NCBI GenBank assembly: GCA_938002605.1
Contig: CALLAF010000024.1
Span: 1 to 64,000 of the forward strand
Origin: an uncultured Paracoccaceae bacterium
GTDB taxonomy: Bacteria; Pseudomonadota; Alphaproteobacteria; Rhodobacterales; Rhodobacteraceae
Direction: 5' to 3'
DNA: 64,000 nt
The notes under the pieces were generated by a model. It ran no database searches and had not been told where the DNA came from. It saw only the letters and a program-made list of their open reading frames with translations. Position numbers and translations under genes: made by a program. Positions 20,634 through 30,006 of the stretch are shown here, one piece after another; within the stretch, counting starts at the first letter, position 1, and every line of letters starts with the position of its first letter.

Positions 20634-22116
20634 AGTTAAATTCACCACCTTCTTTGATGCCTGATGGCCAGCGTGATGTAACTGTTTTGGTGCGCGTGTA
20701 AAACTTAAACGCATCAGGGCCGTGCTGGTTCAAATCGCCAAACATGGATTTTTTCCAACCGCCAAAGGTGTGGTAGGCCAAAGGCACGGGGATTGGCACA
20801 TTGACCCCAACCATGCCCACGTTAATCCGGCTGGCAAAGTCACGCGCCGCATCGCCATCGCGGGTGAAGATCGCGGTGCCATTGCCATATTCATGATCCA
20901 TCGCGTAACCGATTGCTTCTTCGTAGGTTTTTGCGCGGACGCAGGACAGAACCGGACCAAAAATTTCCTTTTGATAAATGTCCATATCGGTGGTGACGCG
21001 GTCAAACAAATGCGGCCCAACAAAGAACCCATCTTCATACCCTTGCAGGCTGAAATCGCGGCCATCGACCACAAGCTCTGCACCCTGCGCGATGCCGGTT
21101 TCGACCAATCCTAGAATATTTTCTTTTGCTGCCGCGGTCACAACAGGGCCGTAGTCAACATCTTTGCCAGACGTGTAGGGGCCGACTTTTAGCGCCTCAA
21201 TGCGTGGGACAAGTTTTTCGACCAGACGATCCGCGGTTTCTTCGCCAACAGGCACAGCAACCGAAATCGCCATGCAGCGTTCGCCTGCGGCGCCGTAGCC
21301 AGCACCAATGAGCGCATCAGCTGCCTGATCCATATCGGCATCAGGCATAATGATCATGTGGTTTTTCGCGCCGCCGAAACATTGCACGCGTTTGCCGTTC
21401 GCACAGCCACGACCATAGATATATTCGGCGATCGGGGTTGATCCGACAAAGCCAACCGATTGGATCACATCATGATCAAGGATCGCGTCAACGGCTTCTT
21501 TGTCGCCGTTGACCACTTGGATGATGCCGGTGGGCAGGCCTGCTTCTTCAAGCAGTTCGGCCAGCATCAATGGAACGGATGGGTCGCGCTCGGATGGTTT
21601 AAGGATAAACGCGTTGCCGCAGACGATAGCCGGAGCAAACATCCACATTGGGATCATCGCCGGAAAGTTAAACGGTGTAATACCTGCGCAAACGCCCAAG
21701 GCCTGCTTCATCGAGTACATGTCAATGCCGGGGCCGGCGTCGTCGGTGAATTCACCTTTCAGTAGCTGCGGGGCGCCGATGCAATATTCGACAACCTCAA
21801 GACCGCGTTGCACGTCACCCGCCGCGTCGGGCAAGGTCTTGCCGTGTTCCCGCGAAAGGGCCTCGGCCAGCTTGTCCATATCGCGGTTCAGCAGGCTGAC
21901 AAATTTCATCATAACGCGCGCGCGCCGCTGTGGGTTGACGGCCGCCCAGGCAGGCTGTGATTTAGCCGCGATATCAACGGCTTGTGCCATTTCTTCTACA
22001 TTGGCGAGCGGCACTTTGGCCTGCACTTCGCCGGTTGCTGGGTTGTAGACATCCGCGAAACGGCCCGAAGTGCCTTTGACGTGCGCGCCGCCGATATAAT
22101 GAGTCAGTTCTTGCAT
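20617..22116 (-). CDS. mmsA: CoA-acylating methylmalonate-semialdehyde dehydrogenase
   Basis: GAKNHMIIMPDADMDQAADALIGAGYGAAGERCMA; C-terminal TKTVTSRWPSG typical of MmsA. Confidence 0.95.
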   Translation of the reverse strand: MQELTHYIGGAHVKGTSGRFADVYNPATGEVQAKVPLANVEEMAQAVDIAAKSQPAWAAVNPQRRARVMMKFVSLLNRDMDKLAEALSREHGKTLPDAAGDVQRGLEVVEYCIGAPQLLKGEFTDDAGPGIDMYSMKQALGVCAGITPFNFPAMIPMWMFAPAIVCGNAFILKPSERDPSVPLMLAELLEEAGLPTGIIQVVNGDKEAVDAILDHDVIQSVGFVGSTPIAEYIYGRGCANGKRVQCFGGAKNHMIIMPDADMDQAADALIGAGYGAAGERCMAISVAVPVGEETADRLVEKLVPRIEALKVGPYTSGKDVDYGPVVTAAAKENILGLVETGIAQGAELVVDGRDFSLQGYEDGFFVGPHLFDRVTTDMDIYQKEIFGPVLSCVRAKTYEEAIGYAMDHEYGNGTAIFTRDGDAARDFASRINVGMVGVNVPIPVPLAYHTFGGWKKSMFGDLNQHGPDAFKFYTRTKTVTSRWPSGIKEGGEFNFKPME

Positions 22117-22190
22117 TGAAACCTCCGTTGGTTGCCGCGAGTTTAGCCTTGCATTTTTCCACGTAAAAGAATGAATATATCAAAATCATT

Positions 22191-23114
22191 TTGCAAAAAT
22201 ATAGGTATGAGTTGGAAAACTGGGACGACATGCGGGTGTTTTTGGCTGTGGCCCGTGCCGAGAGCCTGACCGGGGCTGCGCCGGTCCTTAAGATGGATCC
22301 TGCGACGCTTGGGCGTCGGATCGCGCGGCTGGAACGGTCTTTGGGGGCTACGTTGTTTGTAAAGTCTCCGCAGGGCTACGCGCTGACGGATTTGGGCGAA
22401 CGTATGCGCGACCGCGCGGCAGAGGCAGAGGCCCATCTGGTCCTTGCACGTGAAACGGGGCAGGGCGGGTCATCGGGCTTGAGTGGGCAAATCAGGATCG
22501 GTGCGCCAGATGGGGCCGCGAATTTTCTGCTGCCGCAGGTCTGCGCCGCCATTCAGGCCGAAAACCCCGCGCTTGAAATCCAAATTCTTTCGCTTCCAAG
22601 GGTTGTGAATCTGTCGCGTCGAGAGGCCGATATCGCCGTCACCGTGAGCCCGCCTGCGACGGGGCGGCTGAGCGTACAGCGGATTTCAGATTACAAATTA
22701 CATCTGGCAACGCGCCGTGACGGGCCAGTGATCACAAGGCGCGCGGATCTTATTGGACGGCCCGTTGTGGGGTATATTCCAGATATGATCTTTGACAAAG
22801 AGCTGGATTACCTTGGCGAATTGGGGGGCGATGGGGTGCAAATGGCTTCTAATTCGGTTGCGGTGCAATTGCAGATGCTGCGCCAGTCTGGGGTCGGGAT
22901 CGTGCATGATTTTGCCTTGCCATTCGCGCCCGAATTGCACCGGGTCTTGGTCGATGAAATCTCGCTGACCCGGTCGTTCTATTTGGTGCGGCATTCGTCG
23001 GACCGGCAATCAGAGCGGCTGAATAGTGCAGTGAATGCAATTTTGAGGGGTGTTCATGGTGAGATAACACGCCTTGAGGGTATCGCTTGCTTGACAGATG
23101 CCCTTGTCATTTGA
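22191..23114 (+). CDS. LysR family transcriptional regulator, divergent from mmsA (start codon uncertain)
   Basis: N-terminal winged HTH (MRVFLAVARAESLTGAAPVLKMDPATLGRRIARLERSLGATLF). Confidence 0.88.
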   Translation: MQKYRYELENWDDMRVFLAVARAESLTGAAPVLKMDPATLGRRIARLERSLGATLFVKSPQGYALTDLGERMRDRAAEAEAHLVLARETGQGGSSGLSGQIRIGAPDGAANFLLPQVCAAIQAENPALEIQILSLPRVVNLSRREADIAVTVSPPATGRLSVQRISDYKLHLATRRDGPVITRRADLIGRPVVGYIPDMIFDKELDYLGELGGDGVQMASNSVAVQLQMLRQSGVGIVHDFALPFAPELHRVLVDEISLTRSFYLVRHSSDRQSERLNSAVNAILRGVHGEITRLEGIACLTDALVI

Positions 23115-23151
23115 CAGCCTAGCAAAACGCAAGCCGCTAAAGGAGCCCGCG

Positions 23152-23586
23152 ATGATTGTATCCCAAATTCTAAAGTCCAAAGAAAAAGCCGGTGTCGTGT
23201 CCGTTAGACCTGGTGACCCAGTGTCGGCCGCCGTCGCATTGCTATCGGAAAAACGAATTGGGACAGTTGTTGTGTCATCTGATGGGGTGGCGCTAGATGG
23301 GATTTTATCAGAGCGGGATGTCGTCCGCGAGTTAGGCAAGCGCGGCGCGTCTTGCCTATCGGATAAAGTATCGGATCTGATGACTGCTAAACTGATTACC
23401 TGCACCCCAGAGGAGCAGACCGATGCGGTGTTGGAAAAAATGACCGCTGGTCGCTTTCGTCACATGCCCGTCCTAGAAGACGGTAAGATGATCGGACTGA
23501 TTTCAATCGGTGATATGGTCAAAGCCAGATTGTCCGAGCTCGCTATGGAAAAAGATGCGCTTGAAGGGATGATTATGGGCCATTAG
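23152..23586 (+). CDS. CBS-domain protein
   Basis: Two CBS motifs (SDGVALDGILSERDVVREL; LEDGKMIGLISIGDMVKARL). Start ATG 23152. Confidence 0.9.
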   Translation: MIVSQILKSKEKAGVVSVRPGDPVSAAVALLSEKRIGTVVVSSDGVALDGILSERDVVRELGKRGASCLSDKVSDLMTAKLITCTPEEQTDAVLEKMTAGRFRHMPVLEDGKMIGLISIGDMVKARLSELAMEKDALEGMIMGH

Positions 23587-23649
23587 CGGTCTTGCAATCT
23601 GCTCCGTAATAATATTGCGTGCGCGCAACAGTATTTGACGAGGTGCGCC

Positions 23650-24144
23650 ATGCGTATTGGACTTTATCCCGGAACTTTTGATCCTGTCACCCACGGTCAT
23701 ATCGACATTATTCGGCGCGCAAGTACGCTTGTTGATCGTCTGGTGATTGGGGTTGCCATTAACCGCGACAAAGGGCCGTTGTTCTCGCTTGAAGAACGCG
23801 TGGCTATGGTGAAAACGGAATGTGTGCCGCTTGGTAAAGCACATAATTGCGAAATCGTGGTACACCCATTCGAAAATTTGCTTATTGACTGTGCCCGTGA
23901 TGTTGGGGCTGGCGTGATTATTCGCGGATTGCGTGCAGTTGCTGATTTTGAATATGAATTTCAAATGGTTGGCATGAACCGCGCAATGGATGATTCCATT
24001 GAAACTGTGTTTTTGATGGCTGATGCAAAAAATCAGGCGATCGCCTCGAAGCTTGTCAAAGAAATCGCGCGTCTTGGCGGGGATGTGTCAAAATTTGTCA
24101 CGCCCGCTGTGAATTCTGCGCTGAAGGATCGATTTAACGTATGA
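23650..24144 (+). CDS. coaD: Pantetheine-phosphate adenylyltransferase
   Basis: MRIGLYPGTFDPVTHGHIDIIRRA; GVIIRGLRAVADFEYEFQM. Confidence 0.96.
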   Translation: MRIGLYPGTFDPVTHGHIDIIRRASTLVDRLVIGVAINRDKGPLFSLEERVAMVKTECVPLGKAHNCEIVVHPFENLLIDCARDVGAGVIIRGLRAVADFEYEFQMVGMNRAMDDSIETVFLMADAKNQAIASKLVKEIARLGGDVSKFVTPAVNSALKDRFNV

Positions 24145-24911
24145 TTGCACGGGGTGTCGCAATGTATTTTATCTATGCTGTGGCGATGGTGCTTTTTCAC
24201 CCAAAGTTCATTTACCCGTTTGGTCCTGACCCTTTTGTAGATCCCGCATTCGCAACACATGTTTTGGACGACACTCAGGCCCATTTGCATGTGACTGAAG
24301 AAGATACCGACGGTTTAGCCGTACTTTATTTTATGGGGAATGGCGGATCGCTTGCCTATTTTGGCGCGCATCTGTCCGTACACACAGATGCAGGGCACCG
24401 GGTGGCCGCACTTGCCTATCCGGGCGGTGGCGGAATTCCCGGCAACCCGTCCGAGACATTGTTGAAAGCCCAAGCGCTAGACAGCTATGATTGGCTAGCT
24501 GCGCAGCATGAGGGGCCGATTGCCGTGCACGGTTATTCCTTGGGGACCGGGCTGGCGTTGCATGTGGCCGCAAATCGCGACGTTGCAGGGATCATTTTGG
24601 ACGCGCCCTATGCGCGCATGTGTGAATTGATGACTCGGGCCGCTTGGTTGCCTGCGTGTTATTTGCCCGGTGTGCAGCGTTGGAATTCACTGGTCTATGC
24701 CGATCAAATCGATGCGCCGGTACTGGTGTTTCATGGCACAGCTGATGATTTGATTCCGGTTGAGGCAGGTCAAAAACTAGTCGCGTCCATGTTGGATGCG
24801 GGCAAGGGCGTGAGCTATGTGGCGTTGGAGGGGGCAAATCATCATAATATTTTGCGCCATCCCGGTTACGTAACGCAATTCGATGATTTTTTATCGAACC
24901 TGCCGTTTTAG
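24141..24911 (+). CDS. Alpha/beta hydrolase
   Basis: GYSLGTGLALH nucleophile elbow, HGTADDLIPVEAG, GANHHNI. Confidence 0.8.
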   Translation: MIARGVAMYFIYAVAMVLFHPKFIYPFGPDPFVDPAFATHVLDDTQAHLHVTEEDTDGLAVLYFMGNGGSLAYFGAHLSVHTDAGHRVAALAYPGGGGIPGNPSETLLKAQALDSYDWLAAQHEGPIAVHGYSLGTGLALHVAANRDVAGIILDAPYARMCELMTRAAWLPACYLPGVQRWNSLVYADQIDAPVLVFHGTADDLIPVEAGQKLVASMLDAGKGVSYVALEGANHHNILRHPGYVTQFDDFLSNLPF

Positions 24912-25010
24912 TAAGGCGAGACACAGTCAGAACCGATCGAGGATCTGTTCAAAATCAAGGTTGATGGGCCATGCCTCGCGTGCACGGTAACGAAATGCCG
25001 TGTTTGATTT

Positions 25011-26942
25011 CTAATTTTCAGCAAGAATTTCAGCCAATCTAGGAAGCGCATTCACGATTTCGGAAACTGCGATTGTCGCGCCTGCTAATGACCAATGGGC
25101 GTAATCGAACACAAATACGCGATCGTCATCCGTTAAAACGGGGCAGCTGGGATTGCACAGAATGTTGGCACTTGAGACATACTGTGTGCGTGTCTGCGCA
25201 AAATACGTCATGAGCCAATCATCAATGGCCTCTTCGGCGGGATAGCTTGCACCGTTATAAAAGCTGCGAACGTCCTCGAGCGTCTTGCTCAGGGTAATTG
25301 CACGTTCGATGTCGGGATCAAATTCATGGCGAGGGCCAATAAAGAAAACAGGAATTGTTTCCGGTATCATGCGGTCAATACTGTCAGAAAAGGTGTTCAG
25401 CGCAGACCAATGCGGTACCCGTTGCCCCCCAAAACCAGAGACAATCATTGAACGTGCGCTTTGGGTGATAATGACCGCAGAAATACGGTTTTCATTTTCA
25501 GTGATCCAGTTGTGTACATAGCGTACATACTGAGCACATTCCCTGTCCTGAGGTCCGCGCGATACGATAAGACAGCCAAGGCTTGTCAGGTGTACAATTG
25601 CCGCGTCCGGATAGTTTGCACGTAAGCCAATATAGAATCCATGCCCGTGACTGTCGCCAATAACCACAATGTAATCGTTGCGGTCGAGTGGAGCGCAAGT
25701 CTGGGGATTGACCGTGTCTTCGCTATTATGGATTTCGCATAGTTCAGATTTGACCAGAGTTGGGCGGTCTTCGATTGCTTGTGTTCTATCGGATAAAAGC
25801 GCCGTAATTTCGGCCGGATAGCGCCCTGGTGCACCATTCGATCGTATGATCTGCGTGCACACAGCGCATAGCAGTACAAAAATTAGGACGCATACCGCGT
25901 TCAAATACTTATTCGAAACTTTATGAAACACGCCATCTTTTTTTCTAAAGGGTGTTTCAATAAAGTAATAGCTCGCGATCGCGAGAAGAAAAGTAAGGCC
26001 AAGTACATGGATGATTTCTTGGGATGTGTGAGGTCTGCCATTTAAAAAACGATAAAAAACCTGCACCGGCCAATGAACCAAATACAAAGAATAGCTAATT
26101 TGGCCGATGTATCGAAACGGTCCTGCGCCGAGGACACGGTTGGCGAATGCACTTGGCCCCGCATAAATAACCATCATTGTTCCGACGCAGGGGACCAACG
26201 CAGCGACACCTGGAAACGGTGTGCGATGCGTATAATTAAGCCCGGAGTGGATAACAAGAATGATGCCCATCAAGCTAATGGCATTTGTCATCACATGCCC
26301 ACGCGCTTGCGCACCAGTGATTGCGAGAAGTCCGCCAAGTGCAAATTCATAAATCCGAAACGGTGCTAGAAAAAACACGCTGTCTGGCGCGGTGACTAGG
26401 TATTTTTCTGCGGTAAACAGTGTCACGGTCCCGACCAACAACAAGGATATTGATATTGCGCGCTTAGACAGACGTCCTAAAAGCAAAAACAATAGTGCCG
26501 GCCAAATTAGATAGAACTGTTCTTCGACCGCAAGTGACCAAGTATGCAACAGTGGTTTTTGGTAGGCCGCGAGGTCGAAATATCCTGCAGTGGCGTAAAA
26601 GTAAAAATTACTTACCGAAAACAGGGAGGCAATCGTTGCTTCTGATGTTGCCTTTAAAGAGGCTGGAGGCGCGATAAACCACGCAGTGATCAACGTCAGT
26701 ATAAGTGTAGCGAGCAAAGCTGGGCCAAGTCTTCGCAGCCTTCGTTGGTAGAATTTGCCAAAGCTAAAGGACCCGGTCGAAATGTCTCTAAGGAGGAGAG
26801 TGCTGATTAAAAATCCGCTGATGACAAAAAAAACGTCAACTCCAATGAAACCACCCGGGACATTTTGCAGTTCGGCGTGAAAGAATAGAATCAATAGGAT
26901 TGCTACAGCTCTGAGGCCGTCAATGTCGTCCCGATAGGTCAT
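25011..26942 (-). CDS. Acyltransferase-3 plus SGNH-domain protein (OafA/YrhL-like O-acyltransferase)
   Basis: YRDDIDGLRAVAILLILFFHA... GFIGVDVFFVISGFLIS multi-TM acyltransferase; C-terminal YIVVIGDSHGHGFY SGNH block. Start ATG 26942. Confidence 0.92.
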   Translation of the reverse strand: MTYRDDIDGLRAVAILLILFFHAELQNVPGGFIGVDVFFVISGFLISTLLLRDISTGSFSFGKFYQRRLRRLGPALLATLILTLITAWFIAPPASLKATSEATIASLFSVSNFYFYATAGYFDLAAYQKPLLHTWSLAVEEQFYLIWPALLFLLLGRLSKRAISISLLLVGTVTLFTAEKYLVTAPDSVFFLAPFRIYEFALGGLLAITGAQARGHVMTNAISLMGIILVIHSGLNYTHRTPFPGVAALVPCVGTMMVIYAGPSAFANRVLGAGPFRYIGQISYSLYLVHWPVQVFYRFLNGRPHTSQEIIHVLGLTFLLAIASYYFIETPFRKKDGVFHKVSNKYLNAVCVLIFVLLCAVCTQIIRSNGAPGRYPAEITALLSDRTQAIEDRPTLVKSELCEIHNSEDTVNPQTCAPLDRNDYIVVIGDSHGHGFYIGLRANYPDAAIVHLTSLGCLIVSRGPQDRECAQYVRYVHNWITENENRISAVIITQSARSMIVSGFGGQRVPHWSALNTFSDSIDRMIPETIPVFFIGPRHEFDPDIERAITLSKTLEDVRSFYNGASYPAEEAIDDWLMTYFAQTRTQYVSSANILCNPSCPVLTDDDRVFVFDYAHWSLAGATIAVSEIVNALPRLAEILAEN

Positions 26943-27064
26943 AAGAATCCAACTTTTGGTATCCAATTCCTGAATGGAACACGCGCAGAAACAAAATCCA
27001 ATTAGATTATGTTGGAGCTATCGGGCTATTTTACAAAACAGCCCGATATTTAGTGACGCTTCGC

Positions 27065-28066
27065 TTAGATCAGTTTCCCCATTGCGACGGCTGTGTCGCT
27101 CATCCGGTTAGAGAAGCCCCATTCGTTATCGTACCAGGTCAGGATACGGACCATGTTTCCGTCAAGCACTTTGGTTTGATCAAGGTGGAAGATTGAGGAA
27201 TGCGGGTCATGGTTGAAATCAGAGCTGACCATAGGAAGATCGGTGTAACCCAAAATTCCTTTGAGTGGGCCGTCGGCCGCTGCGATGATCGCGGCATTGA
27301 CTTCTTCGACGGTGGTCGCTCGCGACGCTTCGAACGTCAGATCAACAACTGAGACATTGGGTGTTGGCACGCGGATCGCAACGCCGTCCAACTTGCCGTT
27401 CAGTTCTGGCAGCACAAGGCCAACAGCCTTGGCCGCGCCCGTGGAAGTCGGGATCATAGACAGCGCTGCAGCGCGTGCGCGGTACAGGTCCTTGTGCATC
27501 GTATCTAGCGTTGGCTGGTCGCCAGTGTAGCTGTGGATTGTTGTCATAAAGCCTTTGGTGATGCCGATCGCATCATTAAGAACTTTGGCAACCGGAGACA
27601 GGCAGTTGGTGGTGCAAGATGCGTTTGAAACGATCAGGTCATCCGCTGTCAGCGCATCATCGTTCACACCAAAGACAATGGTTTTATCCGCGTCTTTGCC
27701 CGGCGCAGAAATCAACACGCGGCTCGCGCCGTTATCAAGATGCGCTTGGCAGGCTTCTTTGCTTGTGAAAATTCCAGTGCATTCCAAAACTACATCGACA
27801 TGCGCCCAAGGCAGGTCTGCTGGGTTGCGAATTGCGGTTACATCAATCGGGCCACGGCCCGCGTCGATTGTTGTCTCTGTCGTGGTGACTGTGCCCGGAA
27901 AACGCCCATGCACAGAATCAAATCGCAACAGATGTGCATTGGTTTCAACCGGGCCAAGATCGTTGATTGCAACAACTTCGATGTCGGTACGTCCGCTTTC
28001 AATGATTGCGCGCAATACGTTACGACCAATACGACCAAATCCGTTAATGGCAACTTTGACGGCCAT
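27065..28066 (-). CDS. gap: Type I glyceraldehyde-3-phosphate dehydrogenase (NAD-type signature)
   Basis: [33 protein letters not shown] active site. Confidence 0.97.
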   Translation of the reverse strand: MAVKVAINGFGRIGRNVLRAIIESGRTDIEVVAINDLGPVETNAHLLRFDSVHGRFPGTVTTTETTIDAGRGPIDVTAIRNPADLPWAHVDVVLECTGIFTSKEACQAHLDNGASRVLISAPGKDADKTIVFGVNDDALTADDLIVSNASCTTNCLSPVAKVLNDAIGITKGFMTTIHSYTGDQPTLDTMHKDLYRARAAALSMIPTSTGAAKAVGLVLPELNGKLDGVAIRVPTPNVSVVDLTFEASRATTVEEVNAAIIAAADGPLKGILGYTDLPMVSSDFNHDPHSSIFHLDQTKVLDGNMVRILTWYDNEWGFSNRMSDTAVAMGKLI

Positions 28067-28089
28067 GATGCTATCTCCTAAGGGATGAC

Positions 28090-28103
28090 TGTTGGCGCTA
28101 ACA
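28090..28103. promoter_or_regulatory. LacI-family-type operator upstream of gap (CceR-like candidate)
   Basis: TGTTGGCGCTAACA, near-perfect 14-bp palindrome, about 25 bp before the gap ATG. Confidence 0.55.
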
Positions 28104-28140
28104 TTGCGATTTATGGCAAAAGGTCAACCTTAGATCGGCA

Positions 28141-28284
28141 CTATCGCCAAATTGCGATGTATTCGATCAACCCCAAAAGCTTGCGAAACAAAAACGGCAC
28201 CGCCCCCCAATGCATCACATAAAGATCAGCCAGCACAAATCCGGTGATCAAAATAGCAAGGATAAGGGCGATGGTATTGGTCAT
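28141..28284 (-). CDS. Small membrane protein, 47 aa (not in the ORF track)
   Basis: ATG 28284 to stop 28141: MTNTIALILAILITGFVLADLYVMHWGAVPFLFRKLLGLIEYIAIWR, one predicted N-terminal TM helix. Confidence 0.6.
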   Translation of the reverse strand: MTNTIALILAILITGFVLADLYVMHWGAVPFLFRKLLGLIEYIAIWR

Positions 28285-28346
28285 ACTAAACATCTAGCGC
28301 GAAGATGTTAAGAAGGTAAGAGTGAACGCACGCGCATTTGTTTAGG

Positions 28347-29348
28347 TTAATTTATCCGCCCCATTGTTGCCGCCACATCTGCCATACGCGCCGAGAAACC
28401 CCATTCGTTATCATACCATGCCAGAACACGCACGGTCTTGCCGCCGACGACTTTGGTTTGGTCGGGCGCAAAGATGCAGGATTGCGTTGTGTGGTTAAAG
28501 TCGATGCTGACCTTGGCTTCGTCGTCGTATGACATCACCATGCCCATGTAACCGCCTGCCGCTTCGGCCACGATGGCGTTCACATCTGCGACGCTCACGG
28601 ATTTCCCGGCTTCAAACGTCAGATCAACGGCGCTGACATTGGGGGTAGGGACCCGCATTGCGGTTCCGTCTAGCTTGCCTGCCAATTCCGGTAGCACATC
28701 ACCCAATGCTTTGGCCGCACCGGTCGAGGTCGGGATCATCGCCATCGCTGCGGCGCGGGCGCGGTATAGGTCACTGTGGCGGCGGTCTAGCGTGGGCTGG
28801 TCGCCGGTGTAGCTGTGGATGGTAGTCATGATACCGCGTTCAATGCCGATAGTGTCATTCAGAACCTTGGCAAGCGGTGCCAGACAATTGGTGGTGCATG
28901 ACCCGTTGGACACCATATTTTCGCCTGCGGCCATATCGCGGTGGTTCACGCCGTAAACAACCGTGCGGTCAACGTTTGACGCGGGCGCCGAGATCAACAC
29001 CTTTTTCGCACCGCGCGATAGGTGAACAGCGGATTTTTCACCATCGTTAAACTTGCCCGTACATTCAAGCACGACATCCACGCCTGACCAGTCAAGCTCT
29101 TCGGGGTTGTAGGTCGACATCACATCAATGGGCCCACGTCCCAGATCCAACGTGTTGCCGGAAACTTTGATTGGGCTGCCAAAACGGCCATGCACGCTGT
29201 CATATTTTAACAGGTGGGCGTTTGTCTCGATTGGGCCAGTGGCGTTGATTTTGACGACTTGCACGTCATTGCGCGCGGCCTCGGCGATATGTGCCAAGGT
29301 GCAGCGGCCGATGCGGCCAAATCCGTTGATCCCAATGGTGACTGTCAT
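28347..29348 (-). CDS. gap: Second type I glyceraldehyde-3-phosphate dehydrogenase (GapB-like cofactor signature)
   Basis: [36 protein letters not shown]. Confidence 0.95.
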   Translation of the reverse strand: MTVTIGINGFGRIGRCTLAHIAEAARNDVQVVKINATGPIETNAHLLKYDSVHGRFGSPIKVSGNTLDLGRGPIDVMSTYNPEELDWSGVDVVLECTGKFNDGEKSAVHLSRGAKKVLISAPASNVDRTVVYGVNHRDMAAGENMVSNGSCTTNCLAPLAKVLNDTIGIERGIMTTIHSYTGDQPTLDRRHSDLYRARAAAMAMIPTSTGAAKALGDVLPELAGKLDGTAMRVPTPNVSAVDLTFEAGKSVSVADVNAIVAEAAGGYMGMVMSYDDEAKVSIDFNHTTQSCIFAPDQTKVVGGKTVRVLAWYDNEWGFSARMADVAATMGRIN

Positions 29349-29433
29349 GTGCCTTGCTCCTATGCGTCGCGTTAGGGGGTCGATAGGGAATGATTAAGAT
29401 TCTGGAAAGTGCAAAATATACATATTTTCAACA

Positions 29434-29479
29434 TGTTAGCGTTAACTTCAGGTGGTTGCGCTAACTGTTTTCGCTAACG
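29434..29479. promoter_or_regulatory. Cluster of three LacI-family-type operator-like sites upstream of the second gap
   Basis: TGTTAGCGTTAACT (29434-29447), TGGTTGCGCTAACT (29453-29466), TGTTTTCGCTAACG (29466-29479), all related to TGTTAGCGCTAACA. Confidence 0.5.
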
Positions 29480-29575
29480 GCATGGCGCGTTATTACAATG
29501 AATCCTGATTTAGGGACGTCTGGAGATTAAAATTGGTTTGGTGTAGATGAACGAACATTGAGGTAAGGAATACTA

Positions 29576-29992
29576 GTGTTGTTGAAGTCACATCCATATC
29601 GCACCGTAGCAGTTGTAACGGTCCTTGCATTTTCTAGCCAGATTGCGTGTGCTGACCCGTTCAACTGGAATCTTGCCGAAATATCAGAAGGCCATGTTAC
29701 TTTTGATAATGGGGAACGCGTAGATTACCGGGTGGGGTACATCATAGAGGGCAATTATTCTGAAATGTCAGTACTGATTGATCGTGCGCCTTTAGGTGCG
29801 AGCCCGTCGGATCAAATTTTGGTTCATGGGATGGCGACTGAAAGGCCCAAGGTATTCGTAGTGCAAAATCTATTTGTTGTTGAACAAACAGGGACCCTAT
29901 GGGGACAGGATATGCCTATTACGAATTTCAGGTGTTGGCAGTCGGGCACTCCACTTGCTGAGATTGATTGCCCCGAATTGGCGTCGCCATAG
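29576..29992 (+). CDS. Hypothetical exported protein
   Basis: ORF with signal peptide (TVAVVTVLAFSSQIACADP); no family recognised. Confidence 0.55.
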   Translation: MLLKSHPYRTVAVVTVLAFSSQIACADPFNWNLAEISEGHVTFDNGERVDYRVGYIIEGNYSEMSVLIDRAPLGASPSDQILVHGMATERPKVFVVQNLFVVEQTGTLWGQDMPITNFRCWQSGTPLAEIDCPELASP

Positions 29993-30006
29993 TTACAGGT
30001 GTCTTA

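Noticed and set aside
27019-27048. TATCGGGCT ... AGCCCGATA inverted repeat downstream of gap
   Set aside because: 9-bp stem with 12-nt loop but no T-tract on the gap strand; may be a weak terminator but not strong enough to call.
27065-29348. Tandem gap genes as a recent duplication or assembly error
   Set aside because: The two proteins differ at many positions throughout, including cofactor-binding residues; an ancient paralogue pair.
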